64,000 bases of DNA from Novosphingobium profundi (GCF_020524485.1 NZ_JAIVLF010000006.1:310001-374000); one strand, 5' to 3'. Counted from the stretch's first letter, positions 49,189 through 58,262 are shown. Program-made: numbers and translations. Notes: generated by a model not told the origin, from the letters alone.

Positions 49189-50424
49189 ATGACCCGCACG
49201 CTGCGCCTGTTCCTGATCTCCGGCATCGCCGCCGCAGGCCTGCTCGCTGGCCATGCGCTGTCGCAGACGGATCCCTTCTCCGACGCCGCCCCCAGGCTCG
49301 ATGCCGCGAAGACCCGAGAGCAAATCCGCGCCGCCGAGCGCGAGGGGGCCGAGGTGCGCAAGCGCGCCGAAGCGCTGGAAAAGCGCGCCCGCGCCGCCTC
49401 CGAAGCGGTCGAGAAGACTGCCCGCGAGGCCGCCGCGCTCGCCGCGCGCATCCAGGAAAACGAGGCCGAGATCGCGGTGCAGGAAGGCAAGGTCGCGCTG
49501 GTGACTGCACAGCGCCGGGAGCTGCGCGAGCGCCTCGCCACGCGGCAGGGTCCGCTCGCCCGGCTGACCGGCGCACTCCAGCGCCTCTCGCGCCGCCCCA
49601 CCCTGCTGGCGCTGCTGCGCCCGGGATCGGTGCGCGATGCGGTCTACATGCGCGCCCTGTTCGACACGATGCTGCCCGAAGTCGAGAAACGCACCGTGGC
49701 GCTGCGTCGCGAGATCGAGGAAGGCCGCAAGCTTGAACGGCAGGCCCAGGCCGCTGAAGCAAACTTGCGCAAGGCCCACCAGGACATGCTGGCCAAGCGC
49801 AAGGAACTGGCCGCGCTTGAAACCCGCCAGCGCCTTGCGAGCCATGAAGTCGGTGGCAACGCCGCGCGCGAAAGCCGACGCGCCCTGGCGCTTGCCGAAC
49901 GCGCGAATGACCTTGGCGATCTGGTCGCGGCAATGGATTCGCGCGGACGGCTGCGCGACGAGCTGGCCGCCCTGCCCGGCCCGCTCATGCGCCCCGCCGA
50001 TCCCAATGCGCCGCGGGTCATCGACGCCTCGCAGTTCGTGCCGCCGCCCGAAGGCCTGTCGAGTTGGAGCCTGCCCGTCATGGGCCGCCTCGTTACAGGG
50101 TTCGGAGAAGATGCGCCGGGCGAGATTCGCGCCCGCGGCATCACGCTTGCGACACGGCCCAACGCGCAGATCGTGGCGCCCGCTGCTGGACGCGTCGCCT
50201 TTGCCGGGCCCTACCGGGGGCACGGGCGCATCGTCATCCTGGAGCACGACGGCGACTGGATTTCACTGGTAACGGGCCTGGCCCGACTCGACGTGGAGGT
50301 CGGCGAGACGCTCGTTGCCAGCGCACCTATGGGCATTGCCGGAGCGCGCGATCCTGAAGTCATGGTCGAATTGCGGCGCGGCGGGGAGCCGGTGAACCCG
50401 CTCCAGTTCATCCGCGAACTCTGA
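49189..50424 (+). CDS. envC: murein hydrolase activator, EnvC-like
   Basis: A 411-residue periplasmic protein. It has a signal peptide (to about residue 27), long coiled coils (about 35-115 and 165-250) typical of EnvC, then a degenerate LytM domain (about 295-411). The LytM part lacks the expected histidine ligands: RARGITLATRPNAQ stands where GxxHxGxD would be. This fits an activator of amidases at the division septum, not a peptidase. RBS AGGAAA precedes ATG 49189. Confidence 0.85.
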   Translation: MTRTLRLFLISGIAAAGLLAGHALSQTDPFSDAAPRLDAAKTREQIRAAEREGAEVRKRAEALEKRARAASEAVEKTAREAAALAARIQENEAEIAVQEGKVALVTAQRRELRERLATRQGPLARLTGALQRLSRRPTLLALLRPGSVRDAVYMRALFDTMLPEVEKRTVALRREIEEGRKLERQAQAAEANLRKAHQDMLAKRKELAALETRQRLASHEVGGNAARESRRALALAERANDLGDLVAAMDSRGRLRDELAALPGPLMRPADPNAPRVIDASQFVPPPEGLSSWSLPVMGRLVTGFGEDAPGEIRARGITLATRPNAQIVAPAAGRVAFAGPYRGHGRIVILEHDGDWISLVTGLARLDVEVGETLVASAPMGIAGARDPEVMVELRRGGEPVNPLQFIREL

Positions 50425-50436
50425 CGGCAGAATCCC

Positions 50437-50619
50437 TCAGCCTCCGGGCATCAGGCGACAGATGCGCGAGTGCCCCTTCCACAGCTCGACCTCGTGCTCG
50501 AGCGAGGCGTTGCGGGTCTGCAGAAACGCATCCGAGACGCTCACCGCCTTGAAAGCCTTGCGCCGTCCGGGGCCTCCGGCTGCGTCGGGAAAGACCATCG
50601 TGTATTTCTGAAGGGCCAT
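50437..50619 (-). CDS. small hypothetical protein
   Basis: A 60-residue soluble protein (MALQKYTMVFPDAAGGPGRR, then KAFKAVSVSDAFLQTRNASL) with no recognised domain. It may be folded, with a beta-helix pattern in the middle. The start ATG 50619 has AGGACA just upstream. It lies on the minus strand between the envC end and the divergent ctpA start. Confidence 0.55.
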   Translation of the reverse strand: MALQKYTMVFPDAAGGPGRRKAFKAVSVSDAFLQTRNASLEHEVELWKGHSRICRLMPGG

Positions 50620-50866
50620 TGTCCTCGTTCCCTGCCATCGGCCATGCGCAAGGATGTGTTCATCCTGTCCCTGCCATGAACGCCGGGTTGTCCCTCGTTC
50701 AATGCGAAGCGCGCAGCTTTGGTTCCCCGGCCCTGCCCCTCCAAATGCCTGCAAACGCGTTTATATGGGAGGGACGCGCAATTGCGTGAGAGGAGCGCCC
50801 CCGGTAGGGTGCATCCACAAACCGGCGGTGGCCACGGCCCCGCCACGAAGAAGAGGCAGACGCCCG

Positions 50867-52294
50867 ATGAAGTTCGCACCCCTGATGCGCGCCGCCCTGC
50901 TGGTTTCGGCCGTTGCCGCCGTGCCCGTCGCGACATCCGGCCTTGCCGCGCTCGACAGCCAGGTGAACCCCGAGTTCGACAAGCTGTTTCATATCTACGC
51001 GCTGATCAAGGACAACTACGTCGACCAGGTCGATGATGACAAGCTCCTGAAAGGCGCGATCGACGGCATGCTGGCAAGCCTCGACCCGCATTCCAACTAT
51101 CTCGACGGCCCGTCGCTGCAGCGCCTCGAGACAATGATCGACGGCAACTATTCCGGGCTCGGCCTCTCGGTCGTGGAAGAGGACGGGGCGGTCAAGATCA
51201 TCTCGCCTTTCAAGGGAAGCCCCGCCGACAAGGCGGGCTTGAAGGCAGGCGACTACATCACCCACCTCGATGGCGTGCTCTACTACGAGCGCGACCTCGA
51301 CGAGGCGGTCTCCAAGATGCGCGGTCCTGCGGGGAGCTCGATCACGCTCACGGTCTACCGCCCGGGCCGCGACGAGCCCTTCGACGTGACCGTGACACGC
51401 GGCGTGATCGAACTGGAGCCGGTGACCTGGGAGCTCAAGGAGAACGTGGGCTACATCTCGGTCAACGAGTTCTCGCGCGATGTCGGCAACGACGTCGCCA
51501 AGGGCATCGCCGATCTCAAGAAGCAGGCGGCGACCACCGGCACCGGGCCGCTGGTCGGCCTCGTACTGGATCTGCGTTCCAATCCGGGCGGATCGCTCGA
51601 CGAGGCTATCGCGCTCTCCGACATCTTCCTCGAGAAGGGCGTGATCGTCTCGCAGCGCGGCCGCCGCGCCAGCGAGAACCAGTACTACCGCGCCGAATCG
51701 ATGTTCAAGGGCGATGCCGTGAAGGGCCTGCCCATCGCGGTCCTCGTCGATGCAGGCTCGGCTTCGGCCTCCGAGATCGTCGCGGGCGCCCTCCAGGACC
51801 AGCACCGCGCGGTCGTCATGGGCGAGCGCACCTTCGGCAAGGGCTCGGTGCAGTCCTTCCTGCCCCTCGACCGCGAGAGCGCGATCAAGCTGACGACGGC
51901 GCGTTACTATACGCCGTCGGGCCATTCGGTGCAGGAAGGCGGGATCGAGCCGGACATCGAAGTGCCCCAGCTTTCCGACCCAGACGCGCGCCGCCGCGCC
52001 GAGCGCGCGGTGCGCGAGTCCGACCTTCGCGGCCACCTCATCAACGAGGCCGGGCTGGAGGACAAGGACCTGGAGAGCGACAAGACCACCGATCCGCGCT
52101 TCTCGGCCACGCCTGAGGAGCTGGAGGAGCAGGGCATCGAGGACTTCCAGCTGCACTACGCGATCTCGACGCTCCAGCGCACTGCAGGCAAACCCGCCGC
52201 GCTGGCCGCCGTCGCCGCCAAGCCGGTTCCAGCCAAGACACCCACTCCCGAAGCCGCGGCCAAGCCCGCCGCCTCCAAGCCCAAGAAGAACTGA
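50867..52294 (+). CDS. ctpA: carboxy-terminal processing protease (S41)
   Basis: A 475-residue periplasmic serine protease that trims C-termini of envelope proteins. It has a signal peptide (about 1-26), a PDZ domain (about 95-185, SPFKGSPADKAGLKAGDYIT), and the S41 core with the nucleophile in DAGSASASEIVAGALQD and the general-base lysine in GERTFGKGSVQSFLP. A Lys/Pro/Ala-rich tail of about 35 residues follows. It follows envC, a common pairing in proteobacteria, and precedes dsbB by 12 bp. Confidence 0.95.
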   Translation: MKFAPLMRAALLVSAVAAVPVATSGLAALDSQVNPEFDKLFHIYALIKDNYVDQVDDDKLLKGAIDGMLASLDPHSNYLDGPSLQRLETMIDGNYSGLGLSVVEEDGAVKIISPFKGSPADKAGLKAGDYITHLDGVLYYERDLDEAVSKMRGPAGSSITLTVYRPGRDEPFDVTVTRGVIELEPVTWELKENVGYISVNEFSRDVGNDVAKGIADLKKQAATTGTGPLVGLVLDLRSNPGGSLDEAIALSDIFLEKGVIVSQRGRRASENQYYRAESMFKGDAVKGLPIAVLVDAGSASASEIVAGALQDQHRAVVMGERTFGKGSVQSFLPLDRESAIKLTTARYYTPSGHSVQEGGIEPDIEVPQLSDPDARRRAERAVRESDLRGHLINEAGLEDKDLESDKTTDPRFSATPEELEEQGIEDFQLHYAISTLQRTAGKPAALAAVAAKPVPAKTPTPEAAAKPAASKPKKN

Positions 52295-52306
52295 GACCTT
52301 CGCGCC

Positions 52307-52786
52307 ATGAGCGTTCCCGTCCCTGCCCCCGTGCGCGCTGCACGCGCCCTCGCCTTCCTCGTGCCCGCAGGGCTCCTGGGCGGTGCGTACATCAGCCAGT
52401 ACGTCTTCGGGCTCTATCCATGCGAGATGTGCTGGTGGCAGCGCTACCCGCACTTCTTCGCGCTGGCCCTCGCGGCCCTCGCCTTCGCGCGCGCGCCGGT
52501 CCGCCCGCTTGTCGCGGTGGCCGCGCTGGCGATCCTCACCTCCGGCCTGATCGGCGCGTTCCACGCAGGTGTCGAGCTGGGCTGGTGGGAAGGCGTGACG
52601 TCCTGCGCCACAACGGCGGCGGGCGGTGGCAACCCGCTCGATGCGATCATGGCCGCCCCGGTGATCCGCTGCGACGTCGTGCAGTTCAGCTTCCTCGGCG
52701 TCTCGATGGCAGGCTGGAACTTCCTCATTTCGACCGCCTCGGCGCTCGCCATCCTTTTCCTGATCGGCTTTGGCAGAAAGGCCTGA
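52307..52786 (+). CDS. dsbB: disulfide bond formation protein B
   Basis: Inner-membrane oxidase that passes electrons from DsbA to ubiquinone. The 159-residue protein has four hydrophobic segments and both cysteine pairs: Cys39/Cys42 in YPCEMCWWQR and Cys100/Cys122 (VTSCATTAAG and VIRCDVVQFSF). It differs from E. coli DsbB in loop length. No dsbA is in the window. The gene is immediately followed by coq7. Confidence 0.9.
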   Translation: MSVPVPAPVRAARALAFLVPAGLLGGAYISQYVFGLYPCEMCWWQRYPHFFALALAALAFARAPVRPLVAVAALAILTSGLIGAFHAGVELGWWEGVTSCATTAAGGGNPLDAIMAAPVIRCDVVQFSFLGVSMAGWNFLISTASALAILFLIGFGRKA

Positions 52787-52791
52787 ACGAC

Positions 52792-53334
52792 ATGACTTCT
52801 CCCTCCCGCCGGGCGCTGGCCCGCGAAGCGCTGAGCGACCGCATGATCCGCGTGGACCAGGCTGGCGAGTACGGCGCGGTGCGCATCTATGCCGGGCAGA
52901 TGGCCGTCATGGGCAACCGCACAGCGCTCTCGCAGGAAGTCGTGCACATGGCCGAGCAGGAAGAGGTGCACCGCGAGCGCTTCGATGCGTTCATCGCCGA
53001 GCGCGGCGTGCGCCCGACGCTGCTGCAGCCGATCTGGAAGGTCGCGGGCTTTGCGCTGGGCGCTGGCACCGCGCTGATCGGCCCGGAAGCAGCCATGGCC
53101 TGCACCGCCGCGATCGAGACCGAAATCGACAAGCACTACACCGAACAGCTCGACGAACTTGGCGAAGATGACCCGGAGCTGGGCGCAGCGATCCGCCAGT
53201 TCCGCGACGAGGAGCGCGAACACCGCGATACCGCGTTGGCTTCGGGCGCGGAGAAGGCCCCCGCCTATCCGCTCCTGTTCAACGCGATCCGCATGGGCTG
53301 CCGCGCGGCGATCAAGCTTTCGGAACGAATCTGA
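52792..53334 (+). CDS. coq7: demethoxyubiquinone hydroxylase
   Basis: Ferritin-like di-iron monooxygenase that hydroxylates the last ring position in ubiquinone synthesis. The 180-residue protein keeps the iron ligands in RVDQAGEYGAVRIY, MAEQEEVHRERFD, ETEIDKHYTEQ and FRDEEREHRD. The gene starts 5 bp after the dsbB stop. DsbB needs ubiquinone, so the pairing makes functional sense, though that link is inference. Confidence 0.93.
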   Translation: MTSPSRRALAREALSDRMIRVDQAGEYGAVRIYAGQMAVMGNRTALSQEVVHMAEQEEVHRERFDAFIAERGVRPTLLQPIWKVAGFALGAGTALIGPEAAMACTAAIETEIDKHYTEQLDELGEDDPELGAAIRQFRDEEREHRDTALASGAEKAPAYPLLFNAIRMGCRAAIKLSERI

Positions 53335-53464
53335 ACGCGCCTGCATTTCCGGACAGGAGAGAGGAATGGAACTCGCCCCGTCCGTCGGGGTGTCGTTCCC
53401 CGTCCTTGCCGGGTATAGAACGAGAATGGCGGAGCACATCCGCCGCAAACTGGAGTTCGAGACG

Positions 53465-54016
53465 ATGACCCGCCTTCTGACCGCCGCTGCAGCGCTTGCC
53501 ACCCTGGGCGCAGGGCTCTCCCTCGGCGCCGTCCCCGCCGCCGCGCAGGACGAAGGCGGCGACCGCGTGAACCAGGTCATCGTCTACGGCGAAGACCCCT
53601 GCCCGCAGTCCTCCGACGCCGAAATCACCGTCTGCGCGCGCAAGCCCGAGGAAGAGCGCTACCGCATTCCCGCCCCGCTGCGCGGTGTCGACAACCCCAC
53701 CTCGCAGGCCTGGACCAACCGCGTCGAGGCCTACGAGACGGTCGGCGCCTTCGGCACGCTGAGCTGCTCGCCGGTAGGCCCGGCCGGCCAGGAAGGCTGC
53801 ACCCAGCAACTCATCAACCGCGCCGCCTCGGAGCGCGACAACGGCAGCGACGTGCGCTTCTCCGAACTGATCGCCGAGGAACGCGCCAAGCGCCTCTCAA
53901 CCATCGATTCCGAGGCCGAAGCCCAGCAGGAACGCGTCGAGGAAGCCGAAGAAGCCTACTTCGCCCGCCAGCGCGCGCAGGAAGAGGCTGAGGACGCCGA
54001 GACGCCGCAGCCGTAA
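53465..54016 (+). CDS. secreted hypothetical protein with Glu-rich coiled coil
   Basis: A 183-residue exported protein with a signal peptide to AVPAAAQ (about residue 27). The conserved sphingomonad pattern QVIVYGEDPCPQSSDAEITV then CARKPEEERYRIP carries four cysteines in all (with TLSCSPVGPAGQEGC). The last 60 residues are a Glu/Ala/Gln-rich helix likely to be coiled coil. The role is unknown. ATG 53465 is chosen because it opens the signal sequence and has GGAG 9 nt upstream. Confidence 0.7.
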   Translation: MTRLLTAAAALATLGAGLSLGAVPAAAQDEGGDRVNQVIVYGEDPCPQSSDAEITVCARKPEEERYRIPAPLRGVDNPTSQAWTNRVEAYETVGAFGTLSCSPVGPAGQEGCTQQLINRAASERDNGSDVRFSELIAEERAKRLSTIDSEAEAQQERVEEAEEAYFARQRAQEEAEDAETPQP

Positions 54017-54032
54017 GAAGGAAGGAGGATTT

Positions 54033-54147
54033 CCGAGGGCCATTGCCCTCGGGCTCCCCAAACCATCGACCTCACCTTTCGCCCGCCACGTTGGCTGAGA
54101 ACCGTGAGGTCGCCGATTCCAGGGTCAAGGGGCGATGGCCCCTTGAA
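54033..54147 (+). repeat. 115-bp mosaic repeat, copy 10
   Basis: Full-length forward copy between convergent genes. Both hairpins are perfect: CCGAGGGC-CATT-GCCCTCGG and CAAGGGGC-GATG-GCCCCTTG. A classic terminator lies 27 bp further on. Confidence 0.95.
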
Positions 54148-54173
54148 TCATCTCCTCTACTTCTCAACCCACG

Positions 54174-54211
54174 AAAAAGGGGCCGGAACGTCACCGTTCC
54201 AGCCCCTTTTT
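54174..54211. terminator. bidirectional intrinsic terminator
   Basis: AAAAAGGGGCCGGAACG and CGTTCCAGCCCCTTTTT pair with one bulge. A/T-runs on both sides make it usable from either strand; it lies 18 bp from the end of fabI. Confidence 0.93.
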
Positions 54212-54229
54212 CGTGTGCGTGTTCCCAAC

Positions 54230-55033
54230 TCAGCTGAGCGCGATGTCGGGAGCGTCTTCCTGCTTCATGCCGACCAGGTGGTAGCCCGAGTCGACGTGGT
54301 GGACTTCACCGGTCACGCCCGAGGACAGGTCCGAAAGCAGGTACAGGCCCGCGCCGCCCACGTCATCGATGGTGGTGTTGCGACGCAGCGGCGAGTTCAG
54401 CTCGTTCCACTTGAGGATGTAGCGGAAATCGCCGATGCCGCTCGCGGCCAGCGTCTTGACCGGCCCGGCCGAGATCGCGTTGACGCGGATGCCCTTGGGG
54501 CCAAGATCATTGGCGAGATACTGCACCGAGGTCTCAAGCGCGGCCTTGGCCACACCCATGACGTTGTAGTGCGGAACGACCTTTTCCGCGCCATAGTAGG
54601 TCAGCGTCAGGATCGATCCGCCTTCCGCCATCATCGGCATCGCGCGCTTGGTGACGGCAACCAGGCTGTAGGCCGAAATGTTCATCGTCATCAGGAAGTT
54701 GTCGAGGCTGGTATCGTAGTAGTGGCCCCGCAGCTCGCTCTTGTCCGAGAAGCCGATGGCGTGCACCACGAAGTCGATGGTCTCCCAGCGCTCGGCGAGC
54801 GTGGCAAAGGCGGTGTCGAGCGCGTCCATGCTCGACACATCGCAATCGATCAGGAAGTCGCTGCCCAGGCTCTCGGCCAGCGGCTTCACACGCTTGAGCA
54901 GGGCATCGCCCTGGTAGGAAAAGGCGAGCTCGGCGCCCTGTTCGTGCAGCTTCCTGGCAATACCCCAGGCCAGCGACTTGTCATTGGCGAGGCCCATGAT
55001 CAGGCCGCGTTTACCCTGCATCAGACCGGTCAT
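54230..55033 (-). CDS. fabI: enoyl-ACP reductase (NADH)
   Basis: Last reduction step of each fatty-acid elongation cycle. The 267-residue SDR-like protein starts MTGLMQGKRGLIMGLANDKS and has the FabI pattern: HAIGFSDKSEL, LTYYGAEKVVPHYNVMGVAKA with the catalytic Tyr and Lys (YxxxxxxK spacing), and AISAGPVKTLAASGIGDF. Its ATG overlaps the stop of the yihY gene by four bases, so the two are coupled. Confidence 0.96.
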   Translation of the reverse strand: MTGLMQGKRGLIMGLANDKSLAWGIARKLHEQGAELAFSYQGDALLKRVKPLAESLGSDFLIDCDVSSMDALDTAFATLAERWETIDFVVHAIGFSDKSELRGHYYDTSLDNFLMTMNISAYSLVAVTKRAMPMMAEGGSILTLTYYGAEKVVPHYNVMGVAKAALETSVQYLANDLGPKGIRVNAISAGPVKTLAASGIGDFRYILKWNELNSPLRRNTTIDDVGGAGLYLLSDLSSGVTGEVHHVDSGYHLVGMKQEDAPDIALS

Positions 55034-56040
55034 TCGTTGTCTTCCCGTGTTTCGTTGTCGCATGCACCATCGGTGCGCGCGCCTGAATCGCCCCTGTCTC
55101 GATCTTCGGGCGATTCCGCAAGTGCTGCATTCAATTCCGCCCCGACGACCATCCCTAAGCCGACCAGCCAGAAAAAGAAAAGTGCGATCATCACCCCGGC
55201 GAGGCTTCCATAGGTGAGATCGTAGACGAAAAAGTTGCGCAGAACGCGCGGGAGCGCCCAGGCCACGAGCAGCCACCATCCGGTGACAAGCGCGGCACCC
55301 GGCCACTTGGGATATTCGCGCGCCTGATAGCGGCCCGGCGTCAGAAGGTAAATAAGCCCGTAGATCGAGCCGAACAGGGTCAGTGCGCTGACGCTGCGGG
55401 TCACGAGAATGCGGTCGAGAACCCCGTCGAGCCGGGGGAACAGGATCGCGACGATCTCCTGCATGGCGCTGATCAGCACTTGCGAGGAAAGCGAGACGAG
55501 CAAAAGCAGCACCGAGCCGAAGATGAGTCCGGTCGAATAGAGGCGATAGTGCCAGTAGGCCCGACTCTTGGGGCTGCCATAGGCGCGATAGAGGATGTCG
55601 CGGATCGTCTCGATGAGGCTGGTCGCGGTCCACAGGCCAAAGAGCCCCCCCACCCACAGGAGCCAGCCATGGCGCGCGGCCACCACGTCGCGCGCGACAG
55701 GGGCGAGAACCTCGGACACGCGCGGGGGCATGGCCAGAAGCACCGTGTCGATCGAGGCATCGAGCCGCCCGGCCTCGCCCAGCACCGAGAAGATCGCGGC
55801 CAGGCAGATGAAGAAGGGAAAGAGCGCCAGCAGTGTCATGTAGGCGAGGTTTCCGGCGTGGATGAACCCGTCGTTCCACGCCCCCGTCAGCACCCGGCTT
55901 GCGATCGCGAAACTACGCGTGCCAGGGCCCGCGCGCCGGCGCAAGGTCGCGGCAAGGCCCGGATCGGCGGCCTGCCCAGCCTGCGTCCGCTCCGTTCGCG
56001 GGCGCCCATGGTGTGTCGGGGGGTCGGTTTCCACGCCCAC
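55030..56040 (-). CDS. YihY/virulence factor BrkB family membrane protein
   Basis: A 336-residue inner-membrane protein with about six hydrophobic segments. Family motifs are GNLAYMTLLALFPFFICLAA near residue 65, LFGLWTATSLIETIRDILYR, and FWLVGLGMVVGAELNAAL at the C-terminal end. The function of the family is not settled. The start is a GTG; several starts are possible within the basic first 30 residues. It is translationally coupled to fabI. Confidence 0.9.
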   Translation of the reverse strand: MGVETDPPTHHGRPRTERTQAGQAADPGLAATLRRRAGPGTRSFAIASRVLTGAWNDGFIHAGNLAYMTLLALFPFFICLAAIFSVLGEAGRLDASIDTVLLAMPPRVSEVLAPVARDVVAARHGWLLWVGGLFGLWTATSLIETIRDILYRAYGSPKSRAYWHYRLYSTGLIFGSVLLLLVSLSSQVLISAMQEIVAILFPRLDGVLDRILVTRSVSALTLFGSIYGLIYLLTPGRYQAREYPKWPGAALVTGWWLLVAWALPRVLRNFFVYDLTYGSLAGVMIALFFFWLVGLGMVVGAELNAALAESPEDRDRGDSGARTDGACDNETREDNE

Positions 56041-56120
56041 TTGATAGGGACGGAAGGCCCCGTATTCAAACCCGATTGCGCACTATGCACGCCAAGCCAA
56101 GCGGCGCGCCGACATCGCGA

Positions 56121-56762
56121 TCAGGGCGCATCCATGGCGACGAAACCCGGAAGAGCGGCCACACGGTGCAACCAGGCGCAGGTCGCGGGGTAGTCGGACA
56201 GGCGAAAACCACCCGCCTCGGCAACATGGGTGTAGGCGAACAGGACAATGTCGGCGAGCGAGACCGCCTCGCCCACGAACCAGTCACGCGTGGCCAGATG
56301 CTCGTTCATCTGGCGCAGGGCCTCCTCGCCGCCCGCGCGCTTCATCAGGATCTGCTCACGCTGCTGGGGCGCCAGATTGGCTTCGCCCACGTAGAGCAGC
56401 CAGAAGCGCAGCGTCGCGATGTTGGGCTCGTGGCTGTACTGTTCAAAGAACATCCAGCGCAGCATTTCCGCGCGCGCGAAACGGTCCTCGGGGATCAGCC
56501 CCACCCCTTCCGCACCCTCGCCCCCATCGGCCAGGTACCAGCAGGCCGCGTTGCTCTCGGGCAGGAAGCGGGTGCCCACCTGCAGGACAGGAATGCGCCC
56601 ATGGGCATTGATCTTGCTCAGAAAATCGGGCGTGCGGGTCTCACCGCGCAAAATGTCGTAATCGACACGCTGCAGGGGCAGGCCCAGCAGGGCGGCGGTC
56701 AGCCGGATCTTGTAGCAATTGCCGCTACGGGGATCCTCGTGGAGAACCAGTTCTTCGCGCAT
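56121..56762 (-). CDS. glutathione S-transferase family protein
   Basis: A 213-residue soluble protein with an N-terminal thioredoxin-like domain (LHEDPRSGNCYKIRLTAALL; INAHGRIPVLQV with the cis-proline; LPESNAACWYLA) and an all-helical C-terminal domain with SLADIVLFAYTHVAEAGGF. SGN-CYK at the active site suggests Ser or Cys activation of glutathione. The substrate is unknown. The next gene upstream, 54 bp away on the same strand, is a quinone oxidoreductase, hinting at redox detoxification. Confidence 0.9.
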   Translation of the reverse strand: MREELVLHEDPRSGNCYKIRLTAALLGLPLQRVDYDILRGETRTPDFLSKINAHGRIPVLQVGTRFLPESNAACWYLADGGEGAEGVGLIPEDRFARAEMLRWMFFEQYSHEPNIATLRFWLLYVGEANLAPQQREQILMKRAGGEEALRQMNEHLATRDWFVGEAVSLADIVLFAYTHVAEAGGFRLSDYPATCAWLHRVAALPGFVAMDAP

Positions 56763-56816
56763 GGCGCATCCTTTCCCGCTTCGGGTCCTTGGCCCGCAGA
56801 TCCCGGCCGATGGTCC

Positions 56817-57818
56817 TCAGACCTCCAGGACGATCTTTCCGACGTGCCCACCCTCTTCCATATGACGGTGCGCTGCGGCGGCCTCGGCAAGCGCAAAGCG
56901 ACGATCCATGACGGGCCGCAGCTCGCCCGAAGCCACCAGCGGCCAGACCTGGGCGCGCAGTTCCTGGGTCAACAGCGCCTTGAACGTGTCCGAACGCGCG
57001 CGCAGCGTCGAGCCGGTGAGAGTGTAGCGCCGCATCATCACGATTCCCATGTTGATCTGCGCCTTGGCCCCGCCCTGGATGGCAATGGTGACATGGCGGC
57101 CGTCCATCGCGAGGCATTTGAGGTTGCGCGGCACGTAATCGCCCGCGACCATGTCGAGCACGACATCGACGCCGCGCCCCTGCGTGATCGCCTTGACCTC
57201 CTCGACGAAGTCGCTGGCCTTGTAGTCGATGGCATGGTGCGCCCCGATCTCCTTGGCCCGCGCGCACTTCTCGGGCGAGCCGCAGGTGACGATCACGGTC
57301 AGGCCGAACAGGCGGCCCAGGCGCGTCGCCATCGACCCGATGCCGCTGGTCCCGCCATGGACGAGAAGCGTCTCCCCCTCGCGGGCATGGCCGCGTTCAA
57401 AGACGTTGTGCCACACGGTAAACAGCGTTTCGGGAAACGCGGCAGCCTCCTCCATCGCCAGCCCCTCAGGCACCGGCAGGCAGTGGTCGGCGCGCGCCAG
57501 GCAATAGGTGGCATAGCCTCCCCCGCCCACCAGCGCACAGACCGCATCGCCCAGCGCCCAGTCGGTCACGCCTTCGCCCAGCGCCGCGATCCGGCCCGAA
57601 ACCTCGAGCCCGGGAAGCGGTGAAGCGCCCGGCGGCGCGGGGTAGTTGCCCTGGCGCTGGACCACGTCGGGCCGGTTGACCCCGGCAAAGGCGACTTCGA
57701 TGAGGACCTCGCCGGGCCCCGCCTCGGGGACGGGCACGGTCATGCTCTGGAGAACTTCAGGACCGCCGGGCGATTCGAATCCCACCGCGGTCATCGTCTT
57801 GGGCAAAAGGGAAATCAT
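56817..57818 (-). CDS. NAD(P)H quinone oxidoreductase (PIG3-like MDR)
   Basis: A 333-residue zinc-independent medium-chain reductase. It has FAGVNRPDVVQRQGNYPAPP, LPGLEVSGRIAALGEGV, and the Rossmann motif LLVHGGTSGIGSMATRLGRL. LTGSTLRARS and the C-terminal HRHMEEGGHVGKIVLEV are typical of the TP53I3/PIG3 quinone reductases. It probably reduces quinones with NADPH. The start is ATG 57818, with ATG 57794 as an alternative. Confidence 0.92.
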   Translation of the reverse strand: MISLLPKTMTAVGFESPGGPEVLQSMTVPVPEAGPGEVLIEVAFAGVNRPDVVQRQGNYPAPPGASPLPGLEVSGRIAALGEGVTDWALGDAVCALVGGGGYATYCLARADHCLPVPEGLAMEEAAAFPETLFTVWHNVFERGHAREGETLLVHGGTSGIGSMATRLGRLFGLTVIVTCGSPEKCARAKEIGAHHAIDYKASDFVEEVKAITQGRGVDVVLDMVAGDYVPRNLKCLAMDGRHVTIAIQGGAKAQINMGIVMMRRYTLTGSTLRARSDTFKALLTQELRAQVWPLVASGELRPVMDRRFALAEAAAAHRHMEEGGHVGKIVLEV

Positions 57819-57906
57819 GGGCCTCGTGTTGCCACATTCCCATAGACCTTGGGAACAGTTTTCGAAGGCATTGACACGGGCCCGTCATGGTCCGATGCTG
57901 CTGGCA

Positions 57907-58194
57907 ATGGACGACGACGAGCGACCTCGCCCCCCGGCGTCCGAACAGAAGTTCGGCGCGGCCAGTCTCCTCTCCCAAGAGAGTCTGGACAGCTACTCGC
58001 TTGATGAACTCGACGCCCGTAAAGCGCTCTTGGAAAACGAGATTTCGCGGATCACCGCGCACCGTGCACAGGCGGCCTCGCATCGTATCGCGGCCGAAGC
58101 GCTCTTTGGAAAATCCCCTGCCTCCGCAACGCCCCCGGTAACGGCGGGCGACGGTCCCGGCACACCGCCCGATCCATTCAGGCCGCAATCATGA
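57907..58194 (+). CDS. DUF1192 family protein
   Basis: A 95-residue protein of unknown function. The DUF1192 core is ESLDSYSLDELDARKALLEN followed by EISRITAHRAQAASHRIAAE, a helical hairpin likely to be coiled coil, ending ALFGK before a Pro/Gly-rich tail. ATG 57907 is preferred to 57895, since family members begin MDDDE. It lies between a divergent reductase gene and clpA. Confidence 0.8.
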   Translation: MDDDERPRPPASEQKFGAASLLSQESLDSYSLDELDARKALLENEISRITAHRAQAASHRIAAEALFGKSPASATPPVTAGDGPGTPPDPFRPQS

Positions 58195-58232
58195 ATGCCG
58201 CCTCAGGATCAAGATCGGTTGCACAACGCGAC

Positions 58233-58262
58233 CTCGTAAGCGTCCTGAGACTGCCTATATTG
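58233..58262 (+). promoter_or_regulatory. heat-shock-type (sigma-32) promoter of clpA
   Basis: CTCG (58233) and CCTATAT (58254), 17 bp apart, match the alphaproteobacterial RpoH consensus CTTG-N17-CYTATNT with one mismatch. A G follows two bases after the -10. It is 70 bp upstream of the clpA start. Confidence 0.55.
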
